Shown here one piece after another: positions 35,821 through 47,700 of a stretch of DNA of 64,000 nt; the stretch's first letter is position 1, and each line of letters opens with the position of its first letter. The position numbers were made by a program, and so were the translations under genes. Source of the stretch: Calycina herbarum (lineage: Eukaryota; Ascomycota; Leotiomycetes; Helotiales; Pezizellaceae); NCBI GenBank assembly GCA_001414485.1, contig LLEY01000064.1, positions 265,780 to 329,779 of the forward strand, written 5' to 3'. The notes under the pieces are model-generated. The model made no database searches and was not told the origin of the DNA. It saw only the letters and a list, made by a program, of their open reading frames with translations.

Positions 35821-36290
35821 GGGGCATTGGTTGGGTGAATTATTGTTGGGTAGTCAAGAGCATTGAAGCTTGGGATTTGGTGTTCAACGTATGAACATTT
35901 GGTGTCTTCGTGGATGCGCTGATCCGCCTCAGGTCGCAAGAAGTCGAGAGACGAGAGTGAGGTGAGTTGTCGAGATGAGCGAAGTGTTGACGATCTACGG
36001 GGCTATGCGCGTCTTGGTGGATTTTAGATTTGGACCCCCTCCCCTGGAGACCATTGAGCCTTGCGCCACATCAAACGTCAGCCTCACCGGCGATTTTGAG
36101 TGCCAAGGCCGTGATTTTTAGCTGACCTTTGATGACAGAATCCCAGCATCTTGGTTGGTCCAATATCATCGGCCAATTGCGGGAGCTAAATCGAGTTGGA
36201 ATATCAAAATCATCCCACTTGGAACCTTCAACCCTTTTCTCACTCGAATTTCTTCCCATCGTCAATTGCATGAGGGCAAATTCTTCAGCA

Positions 36291-37895
36291 ATGTCTTCAC
36301 TTCTCCCAGGCCTTCGAAGGGCAGCGCCCCGGCTGTCCCGCGACTTCTTTATATGCCATCAATGCACCAAACAAGCAAGTCCTCTGGGGCGATTGAAGCT
36401 GCCCATCAAGTCGAACCTCTCGAGGACAATTCGATTCAATAGCAGCTCTGCAGCTTTCCCAGAGGGAGGAGGTGTCCGAAATCCTACGCCATTGAACACT
36501 TTAAGTCAAGCAATATCAAGCAATGCCAAATCAGAGGCCAAAAAGAAGTTCTTTCCAAATGTTACCGCCAAACCTGTGGCATACTGGCTATTAGGGAGTG
36601 CAGTTAGTGTTTTTGGAATTGTAGTTTTTGGGGGACTCACTCGATTGACAGAGTCGGGGTATGTTGGATGCTCGCAGAGGTAATGCAATGGCTAACAACG
36701 AAATAGCCTCAGTATCACCGAATGGAAGCCAGTAACCGGCTCTCTACCACCACTTTCTCTCGCTGATTGGGAATCCGAATTCGATAAATACCGCGCATCC
36801 CCCGAATTCAAGCTCCTAAATCCACACATGACTCTCGAAGAGTTCAAAAAGATATATTTCATGGAGTGGGGCCATCGACTCTGGGGGCGATTTGTAGGAC
36901 TCTCATTTGTCCTGCCAGCAATCTACTTTGTTGCTCGACGAAAGGTTTCCGCCAATATGTCACTTCGTCTCCTTGGAATCTCATGTTTAATTGGTTTCCA
37001 AGGTATGTTGGGATGGTGGATGGTGAAATCAGGATTGAAGGACGACCTATTCGCCCCTGGTTCGCATCCTCGAGTTAGTCAATACAGACTTACGGCACAT
37101 CTCGGAGCAGCATTCGTCTGCTACACCGCAATGCTCTGGAACGGCCTAGCAATTCTGCGAACCAGATCTCTCCTTGCAAATCCAGAACGAGCTCACGCTC
37201 AATTACAAACCCTCTCATCGGGTACCCTTTCCGTATTTCGGAAATCCGTTGCCGGCCTTGCGCTTCTCATTTTCGTCACTGCCATGTCGGGTGGTTTAGT
37301 GGCTGGGCTTGATGCGGGAATGATATATAACGAATTCCCAAGCATGGGTGTAGGTCTCACACCTCCAAAGGCAGAGCTCTGGGACAAATTTTACTCGAGA
37401 AGGGAGGATGGCAGTGATCTATGGTGGCGAAATATGTTGGAGAACCCATCTCTCGTCCAACTCGATCACCGAATTCTAGCTACAACGACCTTCACAGCGA
37501 TTTTAGCTGTGTGGGCGTATTCACGATTCAACCCACGGGTTCGGGCTGTTCTACCAAATAATTGCCGAAAAGGAATGTTGGGTGTTGTCCATCTGGTGTT
37601 CATGCAAGCAGCACTTGGAATCAGCACCTTGATCTATCTTGTTCCTACACATCTAGCAGCAACCCATCAAGCAGGTAGCTTGGCGCTGTTGACTGGTGCA
37701 CTGGTATTGGGCAGCAGGACATGGATTCCTACGCGGACATGGCGTTTGGTCCAAAGCAGACTCAAGCAGATTCCATCTGCCTCGGGTGCACAGGTTCGCC
37801 GGAGTATGGTAATGGGCCCTAAAGGCGCAGAGGCTGTGGGGTTGAGGTCAGAACTCAATGCCATGAAGAATCGAGGACCTGCACGAAAAGCATGA
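36291..37895 (+). CDS. COX15: Heme A synthase COX15
   Basis: Exons 36291-36658 and 36707-37895 give 518 residues; the 48-bp intron splits a glycine codon. The chosen start (MSSLLPGLRRAAPRLSRDFF) yields an arginine/serine-rich mitochondrial presequence; an upstream in-frame ATG at 36129 would mask it. The mature part has the haem-ligand pattern of COX15: EWGHRLWGR, RLTAHLGAAF, QLDHRILATT and THLAATHQAGSLALL, among about eight membrane helices. It hydroxylates haem O to haem A in the inner mitochondrial membrane for cytochrome c oxidase. It is convergent with the lysyl-tRNA synthetase gene, about 200 bp apart. Confidence 0.96.
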
Positions 37896-38093
37896 ACAAA
37901 AATGTAGGTATGTTGTATATACGGTGTTTGATTAGCGACTTTTGCATGGGCGGTGTCTTATTAGATCACCCCCAATATTTAGAGGGGGCACAAGTCATGA
38001 TAGGACGATTCTCTACTCTGTACATTATCTGAAGAAAAATCAATTTTATTTGTTTTTTGAAAGGTCATCATCTAGCGCGAAAAATGGCATCAC

Positions 38094-40069
38094 TCACTTG
38101 TGAGCTAAAACCAACTCGTTAGCCAAGTTCTCCACTGACTTAACCAATGCCTCCAGGAAAAGAAGAAGTACTTACGAATCCCTTCTTCAGTTTGTGGCTG
38201 AATTCCCACCTCCTCCGCGGCCAACTTCTCAATCTTCTTACTCGTATCCTCCTTCATGAATGGGAAGGCCAAGACCTCCTTGATGCTGTAGTTGTCGGTC
38301 AAGAACATGACCAAGCGATCAATTCCCATTCCCCATCCTCCGGTTGGTGGTAATCCAAACTCCAAGCTCTGACAGAAATTCTCATCAATCATCTGGGCCT
38401 CATCATCACCTTGTTCCTTTTGGTTGGCTTGCTCCTCGAAGCGGAGACGTTGGTCGAAGGGATCGTTCAACTCAGTATATGCGTTGACGATTTCCTTCTT
38501 GCAGACGAAAGCCTCAAATCGCTCACAGAGACCTGGGTTGCTGCGGTGGTATTTGGCAAGTGGAGACATCATTTGCGGGTGGCCTGTGATGAAGGTTGGG
38601 TTTATGCAAGTCTCCTCGAGGTATTCGCCTACCAATTTATCCAGCATACGTGCGTTGGTGAGTGGTGGTGAGCATTCAAGCTTCATCTTCTTAAGAACAC
38701 GCTTGAAGAACTCGTTAGTCTCCATGGTGTGAAGTTGGTCTCCTGGTGGGAACTTCTCGCCAGTTGCTTCCTCGAGAGCGGGGATCATCTCGATTCGCTT
38801 CCAAGGGGCGGCCCAGTTAACCTCATACTCTTCTCCGTGCTGGGTGTGGAACTTGGTGGTGGTGCCGCCAGTGATGTGCTTAACCAGGCCAGAAACGAGC
38901 GCTTCGGTCATATCCATGATATCGTAAACGTCGGCGTAGGCCATGTAAAACTCACAGGTTGTGAATTCAGGGTTGTGAGTGAGATCGATACCTTCATTTC
39001 GGAATTGACGTCCCATCTCGTAGACTCTGTTTAAACCACCAACAACAAGCATCTTCAAGTATAATTCGGGTGCTACACGCATGAACATGTCCATGTTGAG
39101 GTCGTTGTGGTGGGTAACAAATGGCTTGGCGGTTGCTCCTCCAGCAATTGGGTTCATCATTGGTGTCTCAACCTCGACAAAGTCTTGCTCGTCAAAGTAC
39201 TTGCGGATATAGGTAATCATCTTGGATCTGGTCAAGAAGACATTTCGTGTAGGGTCGTTCATGATCAAATCCAAATATCTCTTGCGATGTCTCTGCTCCT
39301 GGTCCTTGAATCCATAGTACTCGTCTGGAAGTTGGTGTAAACATGGGGTCAAGAGAACAATTTCCGTGGCGAAAATTGAAAGCTCTCCAGCCTCTCCCTT
39401 CTCAATCTTGTTCTTTGGTGCCGTTCGTCCTGGGTAGCCCACTATGCCGATAATGTCACCTCGTCGCAGATGCTCGTGTTGATCAGCAAATGGAACACCG
39501 CCCTCCTTGGCCTCTTGTAACTGGCACATAACCTGTACCTTGACACCTTCTGTGCGAACATCATAGAATACAAGCTTGTTTCCTGACGCACGCTTGTTGA
39601 AGATTCTAGCTCCAAGTCTGATCTCGACATCCTTCTTATGCTCTCCCGATTTCAAAGAATCGTACTCGCTGACAAACTTGCGCAGATCGTAGTTCACGTG
39701 GAACTTGTGTGGATATGGGTTTGGGTTCTTGGTCTGGCGGAGTTTGTTGATGGTGCGCGATCGGATCTCGAAATATTGCTATACCCCGCAATCAGCATCA
39801 ATTCGCCCGCAAGGCCTCCATTTGAAGGGCCGCATTCTTACATTTGGGTTCAACTCCTTCTCGTCCGCCTCGGCATTCGACTTCTTAACCATAACAGGCT
39901 TGGGAGGGGCGGCAGCTTCCTTCTTGCGCTTCTCCTCCTCCTTTTGACGGTTCTTTTGGCGCTTCTTCAATTCCGACTTGGAGATCATTTCACCAGTAAC
40001 TTCATCGAGTTGGAGGTTCACTGCTGGCTCCTTGGCAGGAGCAGAGGCACTTGGTGCTGCGTCCGCCAT
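38094..40069 (-). CDS. KRS1: Cytosolic lysyl-tRNA synthetase
   Basis: Three exons on the minus strand, 40069-39842, 39778-38176 and 38104-38094, encode 613 residues. The last exon contributes only the final residues PHK and the stop. The N-terminus is the lysine-rich eukaryotic extension ([17 protein letters not shown]), expected to bind tRNA. An OB-fold anticodon-binding domain follows ([19 protein letters not shown]). The class II core shows motif 1 ([17 protein letters not shown]), motif 2 ([20 protein letters not shown]) and motif 3 ([14 protein letters not shown]). It attaches lysine to tRNA-Lys. If the 38105-38175 intron were retained, the C-terminus would be an unrelated tail, so the spliced form is preferred. 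Confidence 0.96.
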
Positions 40070-41709
40070 GATTGCGGTGGTGTTTGGGATGTGGTGAGGG
40101 TGGATTGTTGTGTTGGTGGATGGAGGGGTCTTTTTGGGATTTTATTTTGGTGGGGTCGAGTCAGAGAGTGGTTTGACTCACAAGCGGAAGCGAAATTTTG
40201 GGGACCTCGCGGACGCGACTTCTCTCTCAACCTCCTCTCCTCAAATATATTACCTAGCAGACTAAGAATGACCCGCGAAAGCTCTCTCAGCTCAACTTTC
40301 TCGTCAATTCAACAAAGTTTCCTCCTTACGCACTCTATGAGTACCGATCGATCCGCGGAGTTCAGTCCATGACATAGGTCGCAAAACTCAATAAAACCAT
40401 AACCACAAGGTAAAGACTCGTAAGCTTCGAAACTGTAATTAACTAGCACCTAATAGATCTTCAGAAAATTTTAATTGATTTTTGCGAATTTCTTTTGGAA
40501 GTCCAAGAGATGTTCAATGTAAGAGTCCCGACCAAAGTTCTGTACACCTATAATCCAAAGACATTATTCTAGAAGGCCTAAAACAATCAAGTTAATCCAA
40601 TAGAGGAGTGTAGGATCCTCAGAACTGATAAAAGTTTATTTTCTAAAGTCTTCCTTGCAAGTTTATTTATTTTATTTCGTTATTCTAAGCTTTTAGTACA
40701 ATATTATTTCTTAGGGTAGGAGGAGCGATGACAGGGTCTCTTACTGAAAGCCTCCAATCTCTACGGCCTATTTGGATACTTGGGTGTATATCGAATTCAA
40801 ATTTTGATTTCAATTTGCACTATCCCTTCCTACGCTTTAGCGACGCATTTATTGTCTTTCCTTCTTTCAAAATCCCGAGCATTGTTACGATTTGGAAAGA
40901 TTATTACCAGGAAAATATGACTGTTCGGATTCTTCAGCCTTCTATCCCGCTCAGATGCCATCAGGAACGCTCTTAGTGCCTCAGGCACCCATGCATATGA
41001 GATAGAACATCAAAACATTAGGAATGTAAATATACTCTATTTATTACTCTATTCTTTAATAAAGTGACTACTAACATGCCTGAAGATACGCGATTTGATA
41101 CCACCGATAAAGGGACACTTAGGCCTAGTACCAAGCATAAGTTGGTAAGAATAAGTAAAAAAGGGCTTTGCGTTGCTTATAAGGCATCAAGACCGACCCC
41201 AAAAGAGAATAGCCCTGGGCGAGGTTAAGGAATGCAATAGAAAAAGTGAGAGGAGTGTTTCCCACATTGGTTGTAACATGTGTAACGTTACATTTTGTAG
41301 AATAAGGCCTTCTTTTGATATATATCACAATAAATAGATGAAAAGTGCTCCCTTTCCCACGAAACTAAGTGATCTTATTGGCTCGCTTAATTGTGCATTG
41401 ACCTCTCCATGCTTTGGGTTCCTGATGGCATCTGAGGGGATATTGGGATGTGGTTGCAGAAAATATGTAACCTCAGTCATATGCAGGTCGAAGCGCCAGG
41501 CAATCCGCATTCCAGCCCCCTTTTTTACCATCATTGCCCACTGTACCAATCTCTTGTTTGGCTGGAGTTGCAACTATCTTCTCCAATTCCGCTCACAGGC
41601 TTCTGGTCCTTTGTACGCAGTTAGTTCAAGCACCGAGCGGTCTGGCGTCGGAAATACCAACAAAGTGGGATACACCAGGCACTCGTCTGCTCCTGGAAGT
41701 CTATGAATT
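40070..41709. other. Intergenic interval, no gene recognised
   Basis: About 1.6 kb between lysyl-tRNA synthetase and the NLR pseudogene. Short ORFs on both strands (for example 40,728-40,976; 41,325-41,573 minus; 41,338-41,706) show no family similarity. The first 300 bp must contain the KRS1 promoter. No RNA gene or repeat was recognised. Confidence 0.4.
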
Positions 41710-44234
41710 ATGGATGGCCTTAGCGCAGCAGCGAGTGTCTTTGCTGTGCTTGATATCTCAGCAAAGATCATCGGCGCTTGTCGAAAGTATTTTCTAGAAG
41801 TGAAGAGTGGAAAAGAGGATATCATTCGATTGCGGAACGAGGTGATGTCTCTCCAAGATGTCTTGAACAAGATTGGAGATATGTCAGAAGCAGACGAAGG
41901 CACGACGAACAAGGCACCGATCTTCAACACTCTCACAAAAAAGATGGTCCTTTACAGCATTGTCTCAACGACTTGGAAAATCTTGCCTCGAAGCTGGACC
42001 TTCAAGGAGAAAAAAGGGAGATGAATAAATTCGGACCCAGAGCTCTGATGTGGCCTTTCAGTAGTAGAAATATTGATAAAATTCTCACTATCATCGGAGG
42101 GCACAAAGTGACGTTGGGACTCGTCCTCACTAGCGATCTTATGCGAGTCTTGTAGAGCATCCAGGAGCCAAGCATTTAGTTATCAATTATTAAGATTTCT
42201 ACCTAACAACGGCGTAAATTCTTTAACTAATACTGACGTTGAACCTAGTGGACTTACACGAGCGATTCATAACGATGTTGTGGACATACGTATTGGGCAG
42301 AAGAGCTTGCTTGCAGATTCAAAATACCAAAATCTCCGTAGCTGGCTGAACCCACCCGATCCATCTTCGAACCATAATGCTGCTTGGCAAGAATCGCCAA
42401 CCGACAACGGGAACTTGGTTCTTAGCGGGGGAGGAGTTCAAAGACTGGAAATCTGCTCCGAACTCATTCATCTGGAATACGTGAGCATATTATTGCTGCT
42501 CCTCAAATAGATCTCCAGCTGACTAGGTGGGCTCTTTAGCTGGATGCGGCGAAATCAGTTCTCTGGCAAGTGCTCCTAATTTAATAAACATGGGTTGACA
42601 ACTAATATTTGATTCCTAGTTCTACAGTTATAGCGGAGATCTTGCATGCTTACGAATCAAATACCACAGCAGCAGTGGCTTACTTCTATTTCGATTTCAA
42701 TGACACCGAAAAGCAAAATCATGAAAAGTTTCTACGCTCGCTCGCCCTTCAACTGTCCACACACCCAACTGAGTCTTTCAATTTTCTCGCCACTCTTTCC
42801 GCGGACAACCATGATGGAGAAAAAACAGCCCACGGTCGACTCTCTAATGGCAACATTTCAGCATATGCTGCAATGTTTCAAACATATCTTCATTCTTCTT
42901 GACGCCTTGGACGAATGTAAAGAGAGAGAAGATCTTTTAGAATTGCTAGAAATAATTTCCAGCTGGCATGTGGAGGAGCTTCATATATTGGCTACGAGTC
43001 GGAAGGGAAAAGAAGACATCGAGGAGTCTCTCGAATCTTTGATCACATTTCAAGTTGGAGTTGATGGCGATCTTGTCGACGCCGATATTCATACCTATAT
43101 CTGTGAACGGCTTCGAAATAACGCGCAATTACGGAAATGGCCTGAGAGACTAAGGATGGAAATTGAAGCGGCATTGGTGGAAGGAGCACATGGAATGTGA
43201 GTAGTCTATGCTGCTTCATTTGCTAGTTTTAATCGTCTTTTCCTAACGGTGCTTCAAGGTTCCGATGGGTAGTTTGCCAATTAGATGCACTGAGAAAATG
43301 TTTGAAGCTAGAAGCTCTCTGAAAAGCTTTGAAATCTTTACTAAAAACCTTAGACGACACTTATGCTCAGATACAATGCAGCATCGATGAAGAGTACAGC
43401 GAAGCCGTACCCAGTATTCTTCAATGGCTGACTTACTCTGCTCGTCCGCTTTCTATCTAAGAACTCGCTGAAATCCTAGCTGTTGAGATTGGTAACGAAC
43501 CACGCTTTAACCCCGAGAAACGGCTTCTTGAGTATATTTACTATATGCTCTAGTCTCATCACGGAGACTATTTCCATGGATCCCTACTCTAAGGAATTTT
43601 GCGTGGTTAGTTTTGCCCTTTTCTGTTAAGGAGTACTTGGTTTCCAACTGTGTCAGCGCTGGACCGGCTTCGAAATATGCCGTCGGTCAATCTGCTAGTG
43701 AGCATGAGCTCGCCCAATCTTGTCTTACATATATCCTCCACTTCAAGTCACCCATAGGGATAAGAGAAACCTCAGACCACAAAATAAATTTTCCGTTCAC
43801 AGAGTATGCAGCGAAATTCTGGTTTCAACATGCTCAAGACATTGTTAATAGTAACGAACTGATAGAGCGACTGGTATTTGAGGTTTTCCACCCCCCATAT
43901 GGTCTGATTTTCTCACCTAGATATTAAAGAAATACTTCATGACGATTGCTTGGACATTTCTGCTTCAACACTTTGTTATTCCGTACGAATAGGTCTCACT
44001 CGACGTGCAACACTATTGCTCAAGGAAGGGGTTGATGTCAACGCAAAAGGAGGCTCTTTGACTCCCCTTACGTTAGCTCTACAATGTCGAAACGAAGCCA
44101 TCGTTCGATTATTACTTAATAATGGAACAAAAATTGGTCCATATGATATACACGAGGTGAAATACCTGGATTCGAAACTCTTCCTCGAGTTACTACTCGA
44201 AAATGGTGTTGATATGGAAGAGTATTGGAAGTAG
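41710..44234 (+). pseudogene. STAND/NLR pseudogene (fungal N-terminal domain, NACHT-type NTPase, ankyrin)
   Basis: A decayed NOD-like receptor. The start is a typical fungal STAND N-terminal domain (MDGLSAAASVFAVLDISAKI). An A-run near 41,937 shifts the frame; the neighbouring frame continues with DGPLQHCLNDLENLASKLDL. The pre-NTPase block FLAGEEFKDWKSAPNSFIW appears in yet another frame near 42,420-42,480. The Walker A region near 42,545-42,572 reads AGCG with one extra base before KSVL. A GC-AG intron then leads to STVIAEILHAYE. Walker B is intact (HIFILLDALDEC, about 42,885). A helical domain with internal stops follows near 43,400-43,560. Ankyrin-like sequence (NAKGGSLTPLTLALQCRNEA) ends at 44,234. 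Several frameshifts and stops in a multi-domain gene make it non-functional. Intact relatives sense non-self and trigger cell death. Confidence 0.85.
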
Positions 44235-44856
44235 CGCCGACTCCAGCGTCGTCCCCACAAACCCAACTTCTTTTACCTATGATTGTTATTTTGTTTGAGT
44301 TGATTTAAAGTAGAGAAGTTCCTTGATGTTGATTTAGATTAAATACTATGCCGTAGTACTTGAACTACATAAAGATTTAGAGCTGGTGTTATTCATGGAA
44401 AACGAAGCGAGAAGTAAATAAAACAAGTGCCAAATTAATCACTGCAAAATGTGGACTCAATCCAACGTCTGTAGCAGATCCTCACTAACTGTTCCACACT
44501 AGGCTTCCCCGTCAAATTTTTTGAAACATGAGCCTTTTTCAATTCTCTTTGGATTTTGAATCTTCGTCTAAATTTACAGTTCATCTTCGCTAAAAACTTC
44601 ACCGTTAATAGAAACGAGGTTATATAAATATTCAAACTCACTAAAGACTTAGCGCACACAAACAAGTCAGGGAACATTGCTAGCATTGTCTACAGAATAC
44701 AATTTCCCGAGACACAAATCTTGTAAGCGAATATTAATTGATCGCGCATGTCGCAATGAATGGAAGGCTATCAGCGACCGTGAAGTTGATCACAATGGCA
44801 GACGATATTTCGGTAATTATAAGTAAATAGCTTGATCTATGGAAATGAGTAATGAA
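44235..44856. other. Intergenic interval, nothing recognised
   Basis: About 620 bp between the NLR pseudogene and the 3' end of the cupin gene. A small minus-strand open frame (44,435-44,686) has no recognisable features. Confidence 0.35.
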
Positions 44857-45669
44857 TCAATCCATCTTCGAGTCCCCTGCAAATCGTCTTTGAAAAATGG
44901 AAGTTTCCATTTGTTTACAGGCTAGCTCCCAGTCTATCGAGTATTTACGATAGAAAGGCTGATATCCAAGAAGGCCACCCAGCCATCTCCCAACCACAAT
45001 CCCCATAATTTGTGACATCCTCTGGCCCAAAGGCATCCAATGTGGAAAGGAAATGTAAGTTCCCCCTGCATCAAAAGTCTATAAAGGTGATCAGTTTTAG
45101 ACTTATATTGGCTGGTTCAGGGACCGGCAAGCGTTGTTGGAAGATCTTACACTCAAGACCTGAACCAGGTCAATCTTCCCATTGCCTTTCATAATATCAT
45201 TCTGGTACTTATACCAGTTCTCAAAAAACAACGTATTTAGCTGGAAGGGATCCGAGGTCTTTTCACTAGACAACAAAAATCTAACAACATTGCAACCCGG
45301 AGCCTGTCGTGCTGTTTCGAGTGGGTATGAACGATGGTTTGCCCAAGCAGCAATGAGGTACTCTGGATGTTCTGGTTTGAGGACAATTTCCTCGCCTTCG
45401 ACCTCAACACCAATGGCTCCTTCCACGGCTTGAATATACTCGTCCTGGTTGGCATGGAAGTGCAGAGGGGGTTTTTTCTCGAAGAAAGAAGTACCTTTCA
45501 CCAGGTCCATTGTTCCTAGGAAGGCAAAGGAGCGTTCGGGGTGGTGGATCGCCCGCGAGCTGACTGCCCCGTCAAGGCTACAAGGCTGGTTAGCACGTAT
45601 TGCAGTGCTAGGCAGAATAGAAGTGATAACTCACACGGTTACAATCTGATCCGAGTCATTGTATTCCAT
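44857..45669 (-). CDS. Cupin-fold protein
   Basis: Three exons on the minus strand, 45669-45635, 45577-45151 and 45078-44857, give 227 residues. All junctions are GT-AG and in frame; the last exon starts TFDAGGTYISFPHW. The cupin core is PPLHFHANQDEYIQAVEGA (metal ligands H-x-H...E expected), followed by EIVLKPEHPEYLIAAWANH, whose histidine would complete the site. A hydrophobic C-terminal segment (QIMGIVVGRWLGGLLG) is unusual for a cupin and may anchor the protein to membrane. The substrate is unknown. Fungal cupins of this shape often occur beside biosynthetic genes, which fits the neighbourhood of flavin oxidases and an SDR. Confidence 0.75.
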
Positions 45670-46610
45670 TTGCAAAAAGATTCGCGGGTATAAAATGTGT
45701 AGATATTTGTTGTACTTGGTGAGTGTGGAATTATTGCCTGCGAGGAGTTAGAAATCGTAGGCTTCGAAGGGTATATCGTAAAATGAAGAAGATGTAACGT
45801 GCTTCCTGGTAGTTGCGATACTGGTTGGGGAGAAAGTCTACGCCAAACCACCCTCCCTACTCCTACTAAGGCATCGTGTTATATGAGGGTAGATGGAGGT
45901 AACTGCATTGCTTACCGGCAGTTCAATAAATACATGCTGTATAGTGCAGTGACACGCTGGCTAACTTCGGGGGCCAGTTGTGACGTGCCCCGAGAACCTA
46001 GTAGTCCAATACTCAAAGCAGAAAAGATTCTGTGGAGCTTTTCCGGAGTTTTCTTGCAAGGTATCCTTGGGACAGGGATGCGATGCACATATCATTGATA
46101 TAATATGCAAGTGCAATAAAAATGTTCGAATTTGTGTGCATGAGGCAAGGATCTAGCAACCGATAAGCCACCCCATTCATACTCAGCCTCCGTGTAGGTG
46201 GTGCTCAGGATAAAATGGGTTTCGCGCCTTTATGCGTAATCCTGTTGGTACGTAACTGATTCTGTTCCACTTTTGGTTAGATGATAATGGACGGAACTAC
46301 AGATCTTTTCCTCAACTACTCTTCATGGCTTGCCAAGCCTCTAGCGAGCCCCTGAACTTTGAATACCGGCAAAAATCAATTGGGGAAGTAGATTTTTGCA
46401 CAGAAATGTGCTGAATTGAGTGCCAAACCATTATTAAAAAAACAAAACCCTGCAACGTGGTCGAAGAGCACCTAAAAATCATTTCAAAAAGTCTACCCAG
46501 ATTCACTATGACCATACTTGAAGCAAAACCACACAGCATGTAAACCCCTCGCAACCTGAGCCACTTTGCTCAAGTTCTTTGACCACGACTCCAGCTTCTT
46601 GATGATACTT
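45670..46610. other. Intergenic interval, nothing recognised
   Basis: This holds the cupin promoter and the 3' region of the disrupted rhodopsin-domain gene. ORFs 45,799-46,098 and 46,312-46,554 (minus) have no family features. Confidence 0.35.
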
Positions 46611-47231
46611 CTACTTCATTGACAACATGAATTCCCCCATCCGTAGCATCATGCAACTGGCTTCTCTGTCACGCGTAGCAGTAGCCAAGGCGATTGATGT
46701 GGGATGTTGAAGTGTATTTTCCGTAAGTCGTGCAAGCTCAATGTTGGAGGACGTTCTAGTTTGTAATGGGGCTTTGAGGTTACTGTTTTTGAGTGACAGG
46801 TTGCTGTATTTCTGTGAACTGTATGCCTGTGAGCTGTATTCCTGTCGTGGTTTGCGAAAGAAGCGTTCCCAAAGCGGATAAAGCACTGGTATAGATCCAC
46901 AAACAATGATAAGCATGGCTTCAGTACCAAACCAAACGAGCGTATAGAACAAGTTCCATGTAACATCGGTTTGGTCTACTGAAGAGGTGTATGCTGTTTT
47001 GATAGCTGCGGCAATGCCAGTGACAAGGGTGAGGCCGAGACAAATAGCAAGCTGGATCTTCCTGCTCATCGGCATGCGGAGGTTCCATACTATAGCCATT
47101 GGGAGGAGGGAAAAAAAGAAGTCGGCAAAAACCTGCCACGCATTGCAGAAGTCGTTGAATTTATAAACTCTTGCAGTATCCAAGCACTTAGAAGTGGCAA
47201 ATCGTTCGAAAGTCCAGAGATTTTGCGGATC

Positions 47232-47269
47232 TGTGCTATGGTGTTCCGCAATACGAGGTATTGCGCAAT
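47232..47269 (+). repeat. Left terminal inverted repeat of Ginger-like element
   Basis: It starts TGTGCTATGGTGTTCCGCAA and pairs with 49,796-49,833. It contains the subterminal palindrome TTGCGCAA. Confidence 0.85.
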
Positions 47270-47700
47270 TAGACTAATCTATTTGGGCAATAAATTCTGG
47301 ATTGCGCAAACCAATAGATGGCCTAAATCGGGTGTCTAATACCGCGATTTTAATCAAATACACTTTTTTCAAAACTCTCTCCACGTCACTCCTAGCACTT
47401 ATTTGAGGCTATTCCCACTTTACCTACCTAATAAAGAATAGTTAAAACTTTTTTAAAACTTAGATATAAGATTAATAGATACCTAGTAGTAATATTTAAC
47501 TTTCTTTATATTTGCTAAGGTTTTAGAAGTATGTCGGTAGGTGAAAAGTAGGTAAAACAAGGTAGGTTAGTTAAAAAGGGGGAGGTTAGAGAGGCTAGGA
47601 GAACGGCACTTCTCTCTTATCTTACTACTAGGAGTTATTCTATATAGTTAACTAGATATCTCTTTCTTTTTCTTAAAGAACTAAAGTATTTTAACCTTAT

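Noticed and set aside
39638..40372. 244-codon plus-strand ORF antisense to lysyl-tRNA synthetase
   Set aside because: A mirror frame of the KRS1 exons; it reads through the antisense of conserved coding sequence.
47232..47240. Tc1/mariner-type TA target duplication (TA directly flanking TGGTGTTCCGC)
   Set aside because: A TA-flanked model leaves extra bases in the host gene and a broken frame; the GATC model restores the host protein exactly.
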